From: Chitinophaga caeni
GTDB taxonomy: Bacteria > Bacteroidota > Bacteroidia > Chitinophagales > Chitinophagaceae
Assembly (NCBI RefSeq): GCF_002557795.1
Contig: NZ_CP023777.1
Span: 1,302,001-1,366,000 of the forward strand
Direction of reading: 5' to 3'
Length of the DNA stretch: 64,000 nt
Shown piece by piece: positions 52,469 to 61,069 of this stretch. The notes beneath the pieces were generated by a model that was given only the letters and a program-made list of their open reading frames with translations, did no database searches and was not told the DNA's origin. The position numbers and the translations under genes were made by a program. The first letter of the stretch is position 1, and each line of letters opens with the position of its first letter.

Positions 52469-53299
52469 TTAATAAAAATCCTTCCGGTTATTTCTATTCC
52501 AAGTTTTCAGCAGGATATAACTAAATAACACGCCACCCAAATGCGCGAAATGCGCCACGTTATCCCCTGCCACGTTCCTGAACCCGGCTAATATTTCCAT
52601 GATAATCATCGTACCGACGATATATTTCGCCTTTATTTGGAAAGGTAACAGGAACAAGTAGAAGTAAGTGTTCGGAAATAAATACCCGAAGGCAAACAAT
52701 ATACCGTATACGGCGCCGGATGCGCCCAATGTAGCCATGTTGCGGTATTCCTCTTGGAAATGCTGCAAGAAAATCTTGGCATTCTCCATAACAGTAGGAT
52801 CGTTAGGGTAATCCATCACCGCGTTTACAAGTTGTGTAACGGCAAATGAGCCGGAGTTGAGGTCGTAATCGCGGTAAATCTTCATAAAGGCATCGCTACC
52901 CGGCTCGTTCATAAACTCGCTGATATGCTTAGATAGCTCTACGTTCTCGTAAGTAAGTACGCCTAAATGGCATAATGCTGCGCCGATACCGCAGATCAGG
53001 TAAAAATTCAGAAATCGCTTTGGCCCCCAATATACCTCCAACTTGCTACCGAATACCCAAAGGGTAAACATGTTCATGAACAGGTGAGTCCAGGAACCGT
53101 GCATAAATAAGTGTGTAATTAATTGGTGCGGGCGAAATAATTCAGAACCCCAATAATGCAGTGCAAAGAAATTAACCATCTGGTTGCTGACCTCGGCGGG
53201 GAGCGATATTTCCACCAGGAATACTGCCGCGTTGATCAACATCAGGTATTTAATTACGGGGGGAAGTACCCCAAATTGCCCATATCTTGGGTAATTCAT
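52469..53299 (-). CDS. Rhomboid intramembrane serine protease
   Basis: 276 residues with six helices and a complete rhomboid active site: HGSWTHLFMNM (His67, Asn76), Ser194 in GASGAVYGILF and His253 in HFAHLGG. An insertion of about 65 residues between helices (NVELSKHISE onwards, about 118-185) is characteristic of Bacteroidota rhomboids. It cleaves membrane-spanning substrates; these are not known. It precedes the pseudo-rhomboid by 117 bases on the same strand. Confidence 0.94.
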   Translation of the reverse strand: MNYPRYGQFGVLPPVIKYLMLINAAVFLVEISLPAEVSNQMVNFFALHYWGSELFRPHQLITHLFMHGSWTHLFMNMFTLWVFGSKLEVYWGPKRFLNFYLICGIGAALCHLGVLTYENVELSKHISEFMNEPGSDAFMKIYRDYDLNSGSFAVTQLVNAVMDYPNDPTVMENAKIFLQHFQEEYRNMATLGASGAVYGILFAFGYLFPNTYFYLFLLPFQIKAKYIVGTMIIMEILAGFRNVAGDNVAHFAHLGGVLFSYILLKTWNRNNRKDFY

Positions 53300-53326
53300 A
53301 AGCTAATCCTCTTTTTTAATCCTTAA

Positions 53327-54754
53327 TTACGATGTTAAGTCGGTATCACGCCGTTTTAACAACACCACGTTTTCAATATGATGCGTATGAGGGAACATAT
53401 CTACCGGTTGTATTTTTTCCACCGTATATTTCTCATGTAACAATGCCAAGTCGCGGGCTTGTGTAGCCGGGTTGCAACTTACATACACGATTTTTGGGGC
53501 GGCTATTTCTAATAATTTTTGGACTAATTTCTCATGCATACCGGCCCTGGGGGGGTCGGTTATAATTACGTCCGGCGCACCGTGAGCCGCGAAAAAAGCA
53601 TCATCACAAATATCTATTACATCACCTGCATAAAATTGGGCATTTTTCACGTCATTACGATCTGCATTTTCAATAGCATCGTCGATGGCCTCCTTGATCA
53701 GTTCTATCCCGATCACTTTTTTAGCCATTCGCGACACGAAAATGCCGATGCTTCCGGTACCACAGTACAAATCGTATACCACTTCATTACCTGTCAGCCC
53801 CGCAAAATCGCGGGTAACCTGGTAAAGCCTTTCCCCTTGGTGCGTATTAGTTTGGAAAAATGACTTGGGGCCGATCTTGAAGGTAAAATCTTCCAAGCGT
53901 TCTTCCGCGTAGCCTTTCCCAAAATAAACCTTGGGTTCCAGGTCAAAAATGCTATCGTTCTTCTTCGGGTTAAAGGTATATAATAAGGTAGTAATAGAGG
54001 GAACCTTCGCCAGCAAGTGATCTAGTAATGCGATACGTTCTTCCTTGCTTTCATGGTGCAATACGAGGTTTACCATCACTTCGCCGGTTCTAAGAACCCG
54101 GATCACGAGGTTGCGCAACCAACCCTCGTGGTTGCGGATATCGTAAAAAGGTAAATTATTTGCCAGGGCATATTCCTTGATCGTGTTACGGATAAGGTTG
54201 GTAGGTTCGTCTTGCAAGTAGCAAGTATTGATATCCAAAACTTTATCAAACAACCTCGGTACATGAAAGCCCAGTGCCGAACGTTGCATGATTTCCCCAT
54301 CGCCGGCAGCGGCAATTTCTTCAGTCGTGAGGTAAGCCTTGTTGCTGAAGGTGAATTCCAGCTTGTTCCGGTATTTTTCGGTGAGCTCTGAACCAAGTAT
54401 CGGGTTCATTTCCGGTAAAGGCATCCTCCCGATCCGGCTCAAGTGATCCTGCACCTGCTGTTGTTTATATTGTAATTGTAATGAATATGGCATCATCTGC
54501 CATTTACACCCGCCGCAAAGCCCGAAATGCTCGCAAAACGGCTCCACGCGATCCGGCGAATAGGTATGAATGGTAGTAGCTTTACCTTCAGCCCAATCTT
54601 TCTTGTTTTTACTCAACCTCACATCTACCACATCCCCGGGCATGACGCCCCCTTCGATGAAGATCACTTTTCCATCAATTTTCGCTAAGGCCTTACCTTC
54701 CGCGGCATATCCCGTAACGGGAACATCGGTTAAAACAACATTCTTTTTTCTCAC
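53327..54754 (-). CDS. rlmD: 23S rRNA (uracil-1939-C5)-methyltransferase RlmD
   Basis: 475 residues from GTG 54754 (RKKNVVLTDVPVTGYAAEG); a TTG at 54805 would add 17 poorly conserved residues. TRAM domain at the N-terminus (GKALAKIDGKVIFIEGGVMP), [4Fe-4S] ligands CEHFGLCGGCKW, SAM-binding VYDLYCGTGSIGIFV, and the catalytic Cys in YVSCNPATQARDL. It methylates U1939 of 23S rRNA; RumA-like proteins of this class could also modify U747. Starts 28 bases upstream of the rhomboid gene. Confidence 0.95.
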   Translation of the reverse strand: MRKKNVVLTDVPVTGYAAEGKALAKIDGKVIFIEGGVMPGDVVDVRLSKNKKDWAEGKATTIHTYSPDRVEPFCEHFGLCGGCKWQMMPYSLQLQYKQQQVQDHLSRIGRMPLPEMNPILGSELTEKYRNKLEFTFSNKAYLTTEEIAAAGDGEIMQRSALGFHVPRLFDKVLDINTCYLQDEPTNLIRNTIKEYALANNLPFYDIRNHEGWLRNLVIRVLRTGEVMVNLVLHHESKEERIALLDHLLAKVPSITTLLYTFNPKKNDSIFDLEPKVYFGKGYAEERLEDFTFKIGPKSFFQTNTHQGERLYQVTRDFAGLTGNEVVYDLYCGTGSIGIFVSRMAKKVIGIELIKEAIDDAIENADRNDVKNAQFYAGDVIDICDDAFFAAHGAPDVIITDPPRAGMHEKLVQKLLEIAAPKIVYVSCNPATQARDLALLHEKYTVEKIQPVDMFPHTHHIENVVLLKRRDTDLTS

Positions 54755-54905
54755 GCTTGCAAAGGTAGGATTTCCCTTCGCTAAAATCGAATGGTTTAGG
54801 ATCAAAGTTGAATGCCTGTGCAGCGATGACTTTTAAATCGTATACTACCGTTCCCAAAATTATCGTTTGTTATGCATATCCTTTTTTCGTTATTTTACAA
54901 AACCT

Positions 54906-56312
54906 ATGCAAAAGCTATTATTCTTATTACTCGGCATATTTTCAGCGGCAAGCATGTCGGCCCAAGGCTATGAAATTAGCGTGAAAGTGAGCCCCTATAC
55001 TTCCGGATATTATTATTTGGGGCATTATATGGGGAAAAATACGTATTTGGCAGATTCCGCTAAGATGGATGCTAACGGGGTAGCGGTTATTAAGGGTGAT
55101 AAAGCGTTGATCGGCGGTATTTACTTGATCGTAATGCCTGGGAAACAGCGCTATTTTGAAATCCTGCTAGATAAACAGCAAAAATTTTCAATCGAAACAG
55201 ATACTTCTAACTTTATACAACTGGCCAAGTTCAAAAACTCTCCCGATAATGATCTTTTCTACGAATACAACCGCTACTTAGCAACGGAAGCCGCGGCCAA
55301 TGAAAAGTTAAGGAAGCAATTTGCCGCAGCCCGTACTGCTGCCGATACAGCAGCGGTAAAAGAAGGGGAAAAAGCTTTTGGCAAAAGACTGCAAGCGCAT
55401 AGGGAAGATATCATTAAGAAGGCGCCGAAGTCATTATTGGCTAGCATTTTCCTGGCCATGAAAGAACCGGAAGTGCCCCCGATGCCGAAGAAAGCAGATG
55501 GAAGCCTAGACTCAACATATCCATACTTATATTATAAATCAAAATATTGGGATCACTTCAACTTTGCAGATGAAAGGCTGGTTCGCACGCCAATCATAGA
55601 AAATAAATTGGAGAAATATTTCAAGCAATTGGTACCGATGCACCCGGATTCGGTGATTGCTGCTTGTGATGACCTGATCGGTAGGGCGAGTAAGAACCCT
55701 GAAATGTTCAAATACTTCGTTTGGTGGTGTACTTATAAATACGAACAATCGCCTTACATGGGCTTCGACGCCGTTTTTGTTCACCTGGTAGAAAAATATT
55801 ACGTGAGTGGAAAAGTAAACTGGATCTCGGATGAACAATTGAACAAGATCATCAACCGCGCATATAGTATGGCGCCTAACTTGATCGGGCAAAAAGCAGC
55901 GCCGCTAGAGCTGGAAGATTCATTATCCAAACCTGTATCCTTATATAATATCAAGGCAAAATATACGGTGCTCGTATTCTGGGACCCAACATGCGGGCAT
56001 TGTAAAACGGAAATTCCCCGCCTGGACTCCGCGTATAAATCGAGCTGGAAAAATAAAGGGGTGAAAATCCTGGGTATTAAAACGGAAGGAACGAAAGAGC
56101 AGTGGGAACAATTCATTGCAGAATACAAGCTCGATTGGATCCATGCTTGGGATCCGCAGTATAAATCAAATTACCGCCGGCTATACGATGTTTACAGCAC
56201 GCCCGTGGTGTACTTACTGGATGAAAATAAAAAGATCTTGGCAAAACGTTTGGCAGTAGAGCAGCTCGATGATTTTATCGATCATGTGGACAAGGCTAGC
56301 CGCGGGAATTAA
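54906..56312 (+). CDS. TlpA-like thiol-disulfide protein with N-terminal DUF4369-type domain
   Basis: 468 residues from ATG 54906, which begins a clean signal peptide (QKLLFLLLGIFSAASMSAQ); the in-frame ATG at 54867 would not. N-terminal beta domain of DUF4369 type, a helical middle (about 95-300, DUF5106-like), then a thioredoxin domain with FWDPTCGHCKTE (CGHC active site, about 370) and cis-Pro in STPVVYLL. Periplasmic redox protein, probably reducing or reoxidising secreted proteins. Standalone, opposite in strand to rlmD. Confidence 0.9.
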   Translation: MQKLLFLLLGIFSAASMSAQGYEISVKVSPYTSGYYYLGHYMGKNTYLADSAKMDANGVAVIKGDKALIGGIYLIVMPGKQRYFEILLDKQQKFSIETDTSNFIQLAKFKNSPDNDLFYEYNRYLATEAAANEKLRKQFAAARTAADTAAVKEGEKAFGKRLQAHREDIIKKAPKSLLASIFLAMKEPEVPPMPKKADGSLDSTYPYLYYKSKYWDHFNFADERLVRTPIIENKLEKYFKQLVPMHPDSVIAACDDLIGRASKNPEMFKYFVWWCTYKYEQSPYMGFDAVFVHLVEKYYVSGKVNWISDEQLNKIINRAYSMAPNLIGQKAAPLELEDSLSKPVSLYNIKAKYTVLVFWDPTCGHCKTEIPRLDSAYKSSWKNKGVKILGIKTEGTKEQWEQFIAEYKLDWIHAWDPQYKSNYRRLYDVYSTPVVYLLDENKKILAKRLAVEQLDDFIDHVDKASRGN

Positions 56313-56380
56313 ATAATTTATTTGATATTACCCTTTATAATATATTTATTATCAAATTGATATAATTGATAACAAGTTCT

Positions 56381-56396
56381 TTGGCACAGTCTTTGG
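56381..56396 (+). promoter_or_regulatory. Sigma-54-like promoter before the first barrel gene
   Basis: TTGGCAC followed 10 bases after the GG by GG in TTTGG: the consensus TGGCAC-N5-TTGC with one change at the -12 C. It ends 29 bases before ATG 56426. rpoN is encoded in this window. Confidence 0.45.
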
Positions 56397-56425
56397 ATTT
56401 TTAAAGACAACCAAAAAACTTGAAT

Positions 56426-57130
56426 ATGAGAAAGAAAATCCTGCTATCAATTGTTGCTTTGACATTTGCAGGGGCGTCTATGGCACAAGTTCGTGTTGGT
56501 ATTAAAGGCGGATGGAACCTGGCAAATGTTACAAAAGATAATAACGGTTCAGTTGATAACAAAAACTCCCTTAGTTCATATAATATCGGTGTAATTGCCG
56601 ATTTGCCCTTATCTGAAGTATTATCATTCCAACCGGGTATATTTTATACCGGGAAAGGTTCGAAATTGGAATCTGGAGATAAGAACAGCACTTTCTATAG
56701 CAAGTCTACTACTAACCCGATGTATATCGAGATCCCGTTAAACTTTCTTGGTAAAATTCCTATAGGCAATAATGCAAGGTTGTTTGCCGGTGTGGGGCCA
56801 TATGCTGCCTTCGGCGTAGCCGGTAAAAATAAGTATGAATATATTGCCGCTGGTATTAATGTAAACGGTGAAGATAATATCAAGTGGGATGATGATACAC
56901 CATTTAACGACGATGATCCGAATCAAGGTTGGGATAAATTCAAACGCTTTGATTACGGCGCAAACTTCTTAGCCGGTGTGGAAGTAGGGGATAATTTCCT
57001 GGTTTCCGCGCAATACGGACTTGGGTTAGCTAAGATCCGGTCAGGTTCCGATAATGGTTCGGATGATAAGTATAAAAACCGTGTCTTTAGCGTATCGATC
57101 GGTTATATGTTCGGTAGGGCGCCGAGATAA
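56426..57130 (+). CDS. Porin-family outer-membrane beta-barrel protein (1 of 3)
   Basis: 234 residues from ATG 56426 (a TTG at 56420 is weaker). Signal peptide 1-21 (ending GASMAQ), then an eight-strand PorT/OmpA-like barrel of the OMP_b-brl_2 class: VRVGIKGGWNLAN, then FQPGIFYTGKGSK, then YIEIPLNFLGKI, and a final FSVSIGYMFGR. Acidic loops (WDDDTPFNDDDPNQGWD) are notable and could bind cations. First of three tandem paralogues with their own promoters. Confidence 0.9.
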   Translation: MRKKILLSIVALTFAGASMAQVRVGIKGGWNLANVTKDNNGSVDNKNSLSSYNIGVIADLPLSEVLSFQPGIFYTGKGSKLESGDKNSTFYSKSTTNPMYIEIPLNFLGKIPIGNNARLFAGVGPYAAFGVAGKNKYEYIAAGINVNGEDNIKWDDDTPFNDDDPNQGWDKFKRFDYGANFLAGVEVGDNFLVSAQYGLGLAKIRSGSDNGSDDKYKNRVFSVSIGYMFGRAPR

Positions 57131-57163
57131 ATTCTTGAATCGAACAAAATATGACATTTACTG

Positions 57164-57179
57164 TTGGCATTTTGTTTGA
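57164..57179 (+). promoter_or_regulatory. Sigma-54-like promoter before the second barrel gene
   Basis: TTGGCAT and TTTGA with the GG-N10-G spacing of -24/-12 sites; the -12 C is A. It ends 52 bases before ATG 57231. Confidence 0.4.
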
Positions 57180-57230
57180 TATAATTTTCAAACACAGAAA
57201 CCATCTTTAATCTCAAAAAAACAAAATCAC

Positions 57231-57830
57231 ATGAAAAAACTATTGTTTTTTGCAATAGCCATACTGTTGTCTGGCGCTACTTTTGCACAGGCAAAATGGG
57301 GTGTCGTTGCCGGTCCATCCTTTTCTAGCTACACGATGAAAGTAGCCGGGAAGAAATCTACCAGCGACCTGATTACCAATTTCAGGGGAGGATTTACAGT
57401 GGATCTGCCATTAGCAGATGAATTTTATATTCAACCCAGCTTGTTATATGCCGGTAAAGGAGGAACAGGTGATTTCTTAGGTACAGATGTTAAAACAAAT
57501 TTGAATTACTTGGAATTGCCTTTGAATTTCATGTATAAGCCGGAAGTTGGCAACGGTAATATTTACATCGGGGTAGGGCCATATTTTGCCTATGCCCTGG
57601 GTGGTAATACCGATGGTAATGATATCGAGTTTGGTAATAACCTCGGTGAAATGAAACGTTTCGATGCCGGTGGTAACCTGCAATTCGGTTACGAATTATT
57701 CAACGGTTTGAATTTCGGCCTTTACACTGATTTAGGTTTGGTTAACCTGGCAGGCGAAGGCGACAGCGATAACTCGTTCCGTAATACATCCTTCGGCGTG
57801 AATATCGGGTATAAATTCGGTGGCCGATAG
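57231..57830 (+). CDS. Porin-family outer-membrane beta-barrel protein (2 of 3)
   Basis: 199 residues. Signal peptide 1-20 (ending GATFAQ). Barrel strands as in its neighbour: WGVVAGPSFSSYTMK, then IQPSLLYAGKGGT, NYLELPLNFMYKP, and a closing VNIGYKFGGR. Shorter loops than copy 1. Two pairs of matching motifs (QPxxxYxGKG and YxELPLNF) show common descent with 56426 and 58235. A hairpin terminator follows. Confidence 0.9.
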   Translation: MKKLLFFAIAILLSGATFAQAKWGVVAGPSFSSYTMKVAGKKSTSDLITNFRGGFTVDLPLADEFYIQPSLLYAGKGGTGDFLGTDVKTNLNYLELPLNFMYKPEVGNGNIYIGVGPYFAYALGGNTDGNDIEFGNNLGEMKRFDAGGNLQFGYELFNGLNFGLYTDLGLVNLAGEGDSDNSFRNTSFGVNIGYKFGGR

Positions 57831-57866
57831 GCAAATAAATTATTGATATATATAATTTTATCTCCC

Positions 57867-57904
57867 AATACCATATACCGTAATCCGGTGTATGGTATTT
57901 TTTT
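57867..57904 (+). terminator. Terminator after the second barrel gene
   Basis: AATACCATATACCG (57867-57880) pairs with CGGTGTATGGTATT (57886-57899) with one G-T, followed by T8. Confidence 0.75.
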
Positions 57905-58234
57905 ATCGGTACATGTTAAAATTCTCAGATATTAAAAATTGAACATTTGAAAACTATTTCGCGTTATATGCAGGTAATAGTACAGGTACAGGTAAATTAA
58001 CAGTCAAACCAGGATAGCAAGGGGTTTTATGGCATGTTTACCACATTAATATTGTGTAAAATGCGCTTTAAAAATTATAATTTTTTAGGTCGATGTTTTA
58101 TCTTGCGATAAATTTCACCTGTTTTTGCTGGCCAAGCATTTATTCGAGAACATAAGGTAACCCTAAATCATTCATTCCTTATCGAGATAAGAATCATAGG
58201 TTTTTTTTAGACATCGAGACAGTAACAATAAACA
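57905..58234. other. 330-base leader before the third barrel gene
   Basis: AT-rich; a short palindrome CTTATCGAGATAAG near 58177 and a TGGCC-type sequence near 58132 are the only patterns. The latter is too weak for a sigma-54 site. No gene seen. Confidence 0.35.
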
Positions 58235-58954
58235 ATGAGCATCTACCGAATCATCCGTTTTAGCATTCTCATGCTAACTATAGCAGTTGCTATTCCTTCA
58301 AAAGCGCAGGTAAGTTTAGGAATTGAAGCAGGCTATACAAGTTCAGATCTATCCTTGAAAGGTAACTACCAAGAATTTGCCAATGTAGGCAATACCACCA
58401 AGCCATTGAAAGGTTGGCATGTTGATCTGCAAGTAAATATTCCTTTGATACGACAAACCCTTTATTTGCAGCCGGTATTACGTTATACGACTAAAGGCGC
58501 TTGCTTGGAGTCATCGGGAATATTGAACCCGGATATTTATACCCCCGTAGGACAAAAACTGAAATTAGACTACTTCGATTTACCCGTAAATTTGGTATTC
58601 AGGCCTAAGTTGGGTAGGGCAGGTCGATTATTTATCGGGGCCGGCCCTTATATTGGGCATGGCTTGAGTGGAAAATATTCTTTCCAAACCCAATTCAAAG
58701 GAGAAGTAACCGATAAAAACACGCAGGATGTTGTGTTCACTTCGAAGGAAGGCAGCAGCCCCATGGAAGTGCGGCTCTATCCTTGGGATTTTGGAGTTAA
58801 TTGCCTGGTTGGCTTTGAGTTTAGAAGCTTGCTTACCATAAGCGCTAACTATAGTAAAGGATTTCAGGATATTGACAGAAATAGTAGTACTACGACCAAG
58901 AATCAATACTGGGGCCTTAGTTTGGGATTCTTCTTCAGCCGGGAAGATTATTAA
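58235..58954 (+). CDS. Porin-family outer-membrane beta-barrel protein (3 of 3)
   Basis: 239 residues. Signal peptide 1-24 (ending PSKAQ) and an eight-stranded barrel with the shared blocks VSLGIEAGYTSSD, LQPVLRYTTKGA, DYFDLPVNLVF and GLSLGFFFSR. More diverged from the first two and with a longer upstream region, so separately regulated. Function unknown, as for most such barrels. Confidence 0.88.
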   Translation: MSIYRIIRFSILMLTIAVAIPSKAQVSLGIEAGYTSSDLSLKGNYQEFANVGNTTKPLKGWHVDLQVNIPLIRQTLYLQPVLRYTTKGACLESSGILNPDIYTPVGQKLKLDYFDLPVNLVFRPKLGRAGRLFIGAGPYIGHGLSGKYSFQTQFKGEVTDKNTQDVVFTSKEGSSPMEVRLYPWDFGVNCLVGFEFRSLLTISANYSKGFQDIDRNSSTTTKNQYWGLSLGFFFSREDY

Positions 58955-59106
58955 TTTCTATTTAAGGAAGCCAACTATTCAAAGTACAAAAGACCGATCA
59001 ATTTTATTGTATTGGAATAGGGGTGGTATGCGAATTTCCCGTCATAATTATATTCATTCTACCGAAAGAAATAATTAAGTCAAAGTGTGACAGTTATAGG
59101 GAAAAA

Positions 59107-59139
59107 AAATGCCACCCTGTATCTACAAGGTGGCCATTT
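59107..59139 (-). terminator. Terminator for metF
   Basis: On the minus strand AAATGGCCACC pairs with GGTGGCATTT (one bulge) followed by a U-tract, 25 bases after the metF stop. Confidence 0.65.
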
Positions 59140-59163
59140 AAATAAAATATCTTTCAATTCGGA

Positions 59164-60117
59164 TTATTGAATGGCTTCCATTACTTTACGAACCACTAGG
59201 GGTTTGCCCAAAGTATAATAATGCAATACCGGAACACCGAATGCTTTTAATTCCTTGGATTGCTGAATAAGCCATTCGGTACCTACCTGTTCAACCTCTT
59301 TGTCCGTTTTACATTTCAAAATCTCGTTAGAAAATTCTGTTGGGATATCCACTTGGAATGTTCTCGGGATGACAGAGAGTTGTTTCTTGGTGGTTAAAGG
59401 TTTCAATCCCGGAATGATGGGAACGTTTATGCCGATCTCCCGGCATTTCTTCACGTAATCAAAATATTTTTGATTATCGAAGAACATCTGTGTTACCACG
59501 TAATCAGCGCCGCTATCTACTTTTTGTTTTAAATATTGTAGATCGCTTTGCAAATTAGGCGCTTCGAAATGCTTTTCAGGGTAACCGGCAACGCCGATAC
59601 AGAATTTTGTTTTAACCCCGTTTTGCAGATCTTCTTCCAAATACATCCCGTTATTCATATGCATCACCTGGTGCAACAGGTCTATCGCGTAACGGTGACC
59701 ATTTGGCTCCGGTTCGAAGAATGTTTCGTTTTTAGGAGCATCTCCCCTGAGTACCAATACGTTATCTACACCAAGAAAAGCTAGGTCGATCAAGGCATTC
59801 TCAGTTTCTTCTTTCGTAAAACCACCGCAGATCAAGTGTGGAACGGCATCTACATTATAATGGTTCATAATGGCCGCACAAATACCCACCGTTCCGGGGC
59901 GTTTGCGAATTTCAACTTTTTCAAAAGAGCCGTCCAGCTTCTTCTTGAACATATGCTCGCTACGGTGATAAGTCACATTAATAAAAGCCGGATTAAATTC
60001 CATTAATGGATCCAGGTGATCGTAAATAGACTCGATGCTTTTACCTTTCAGCGGTGGCAAAATTTCAAAGGAGATCAGCGTATCCTTTGCTTGTTCGATA
60101 TGTTCAATAACTTTCAT
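59164..60117 (-). CDS. metF: 5,10-Methylenetetrahydrofolate reductase
   Basis: 317 residues, FAD-containing TIM-barrel enzyme forming 5-methyl-THF for methionine synthesis. Family blocks: LISFEILPPLKG (Glu of FEIxPP), PAFINVTYHRS, VLRGDAPKN, FCIGVAGYPEKH, ADYVVTQMFFDNQKYFDY and PIIPGLKPLTT. Length as expected for bacterial MetF. The region upstream, shared with lptB, carries divergent promoters. No SAM-responsive RNA element was recognised. Confidence 0.96.
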   Translation of the reverse strand: MKVIEHIEQAKDTLISFEILPPLKGKSIESIYDHLDPLMEFNPAFINVTYHRSEHMFKKKLDGSFEKVEIRKRPGTVGICAAIMNHYNVDAVPHLICGGFTKEETENALIDLAFLGVDNVLVLRGDAPKNETFFEPEPNGHRYAIDLLHQVMHMNNGMYLEEDLQNGVKTKFCIGVAGYPEKHFEAPNLQSDLQYLKQKVDSGADYVVTQMFFDNQKYFDYVKKCREIGINVPIIPGLKPLTTKKQLSVIPRTFQVDIPTEFSNEILKCKTDKEVEQVGTEWLIQQSKELKAFGVPVLHYYTLGKPLVVRKVMEAIQ

Positions 60118-60252
60118 AATAAAAGGCCGGTTTCAAATGCTATTCTTAAAGCCCGGCAAAAATAACATATCTCTAGGTCTTTCGCCACATCTTTTATTTC
60201 TATATAAACTGTTATAAGTTGCCGCTATTCCCGCCAATGTCAACTATTTTAT

Positions 60253-60260
60253 TATTTTTG
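60253..60260 (+). promoter_or_regulatory. Candidate -7 box of lptB
   Basis: TATTTTTG fits TAnnTTTG, 14 bases before the ATG; no clear -33 TTTG, so tentative. Confidence 0.3.
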
Positions 60261-60274
60261 CTTAGTTTGAGTTT

Positions 60275-61042
60275 ATGGCGCTACGTATACATACACAGGA
60301 ATTGGTCAAACGTTATCGTGCCCGGACGGTGGTAAATCACGTTTCCGTGGAAGTGACCCAAGGTGAGATTGTTGGTTTGTTGGGACCGAACGGTGCCGGG
60401 AAAACCACGACTTTTTACATGGTTGTAGGCTTGATTAAGCCGGATGAAGGGCGAGTATTCCTTGATAATGAGGAGATTACAAAATTGCCTATGTACAAAC
60501 GTGCGCAGATGGGAATCGGTTACCTCCCGCAAGAAGCTTCCGTTTTTCGTAAGCTGAGCGTCGAGGATAATATTTCTGCCGTATTAGAAATGACCAATTT
60601 GACCCGGAGTGAGCAAAAAGAGAAATTGGAATCTTTGTTGGACGAGTTTCGCTTGCAACATGTTCGGAAAAGTCCGGGTGATGTACTGAGCGGGGGAGAA
60701 CGCCGGAGAACAGAGATCGCGAGAGCCTTGGCAGTTGACCCGAAATTTATCCTATTAGATGAGCCCTTTGCCGGGATTGACCCTATCGCTGTGGAAGATA
60801 TTCAAGGTATCGTAGCTAAATTAAAATATAAAAATATCGGCATCCTGATTACCGACCATAACGTACAAGAAACCTTATCCATTACGGATAGAGCCTATTT
60901 GCTATTCGAAGGTAAAATCCTGAAAGCAGGCACAGCGGAAGAACTGGCGGAAGATGAACAGGTAAGGAAAGTATACCTTGGCCAAAACTTCGTCCTCCGC
61001 AGGAAAAACTACCTGGAAGAAGCAGCTAAACAAAGTAATTAG
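60275..61042 (+). CDS. lptB: Lipopolysaccharide export ABC transporter ATP-binding protein
   Basis: 255 residues. Walker [10 protein letters not shown] (about 37-45), Q-loop in YLPQEAS, signature [15 protein letters not shown], Walker [13 protein letters not shown] and switch His in [10 protein letters not shown]. The [20 protein letters not shown] block and ITDHNV are diagnostic for LptB, the ATPase that drives LPS from inner to outer membrane with LptFG. LptFG are not in this window. Slight C-terminal extension. The next gene starts 27 bases later. Confidence 0.95.
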   Translation: MALRIHTQELVKRYRARTVVNHVSVEVTQGEIVGLLGPNGAGKTTTFYMVVGLIKPDEGRVFLDNEEITKLPMYKRAQMGIGYLPQEASVFRKLSVEDNISAVLEMTNLTRSEQKEKLESLLDEFRLQHVRKSPGDVLSGGERRRTEIARALAVDPKFILLDEPFAGIDPIAVEDIQGIVAKLKYKNIGILITDHNVQETLSITDRAYLLFEGKILKAGTAEELAEDEQVRKVYLGQNFVLRRKNYLEEAAKQSN

Positions 61043-61069
61043 GCTTAACAATCTTCGATCTAATCCAAT

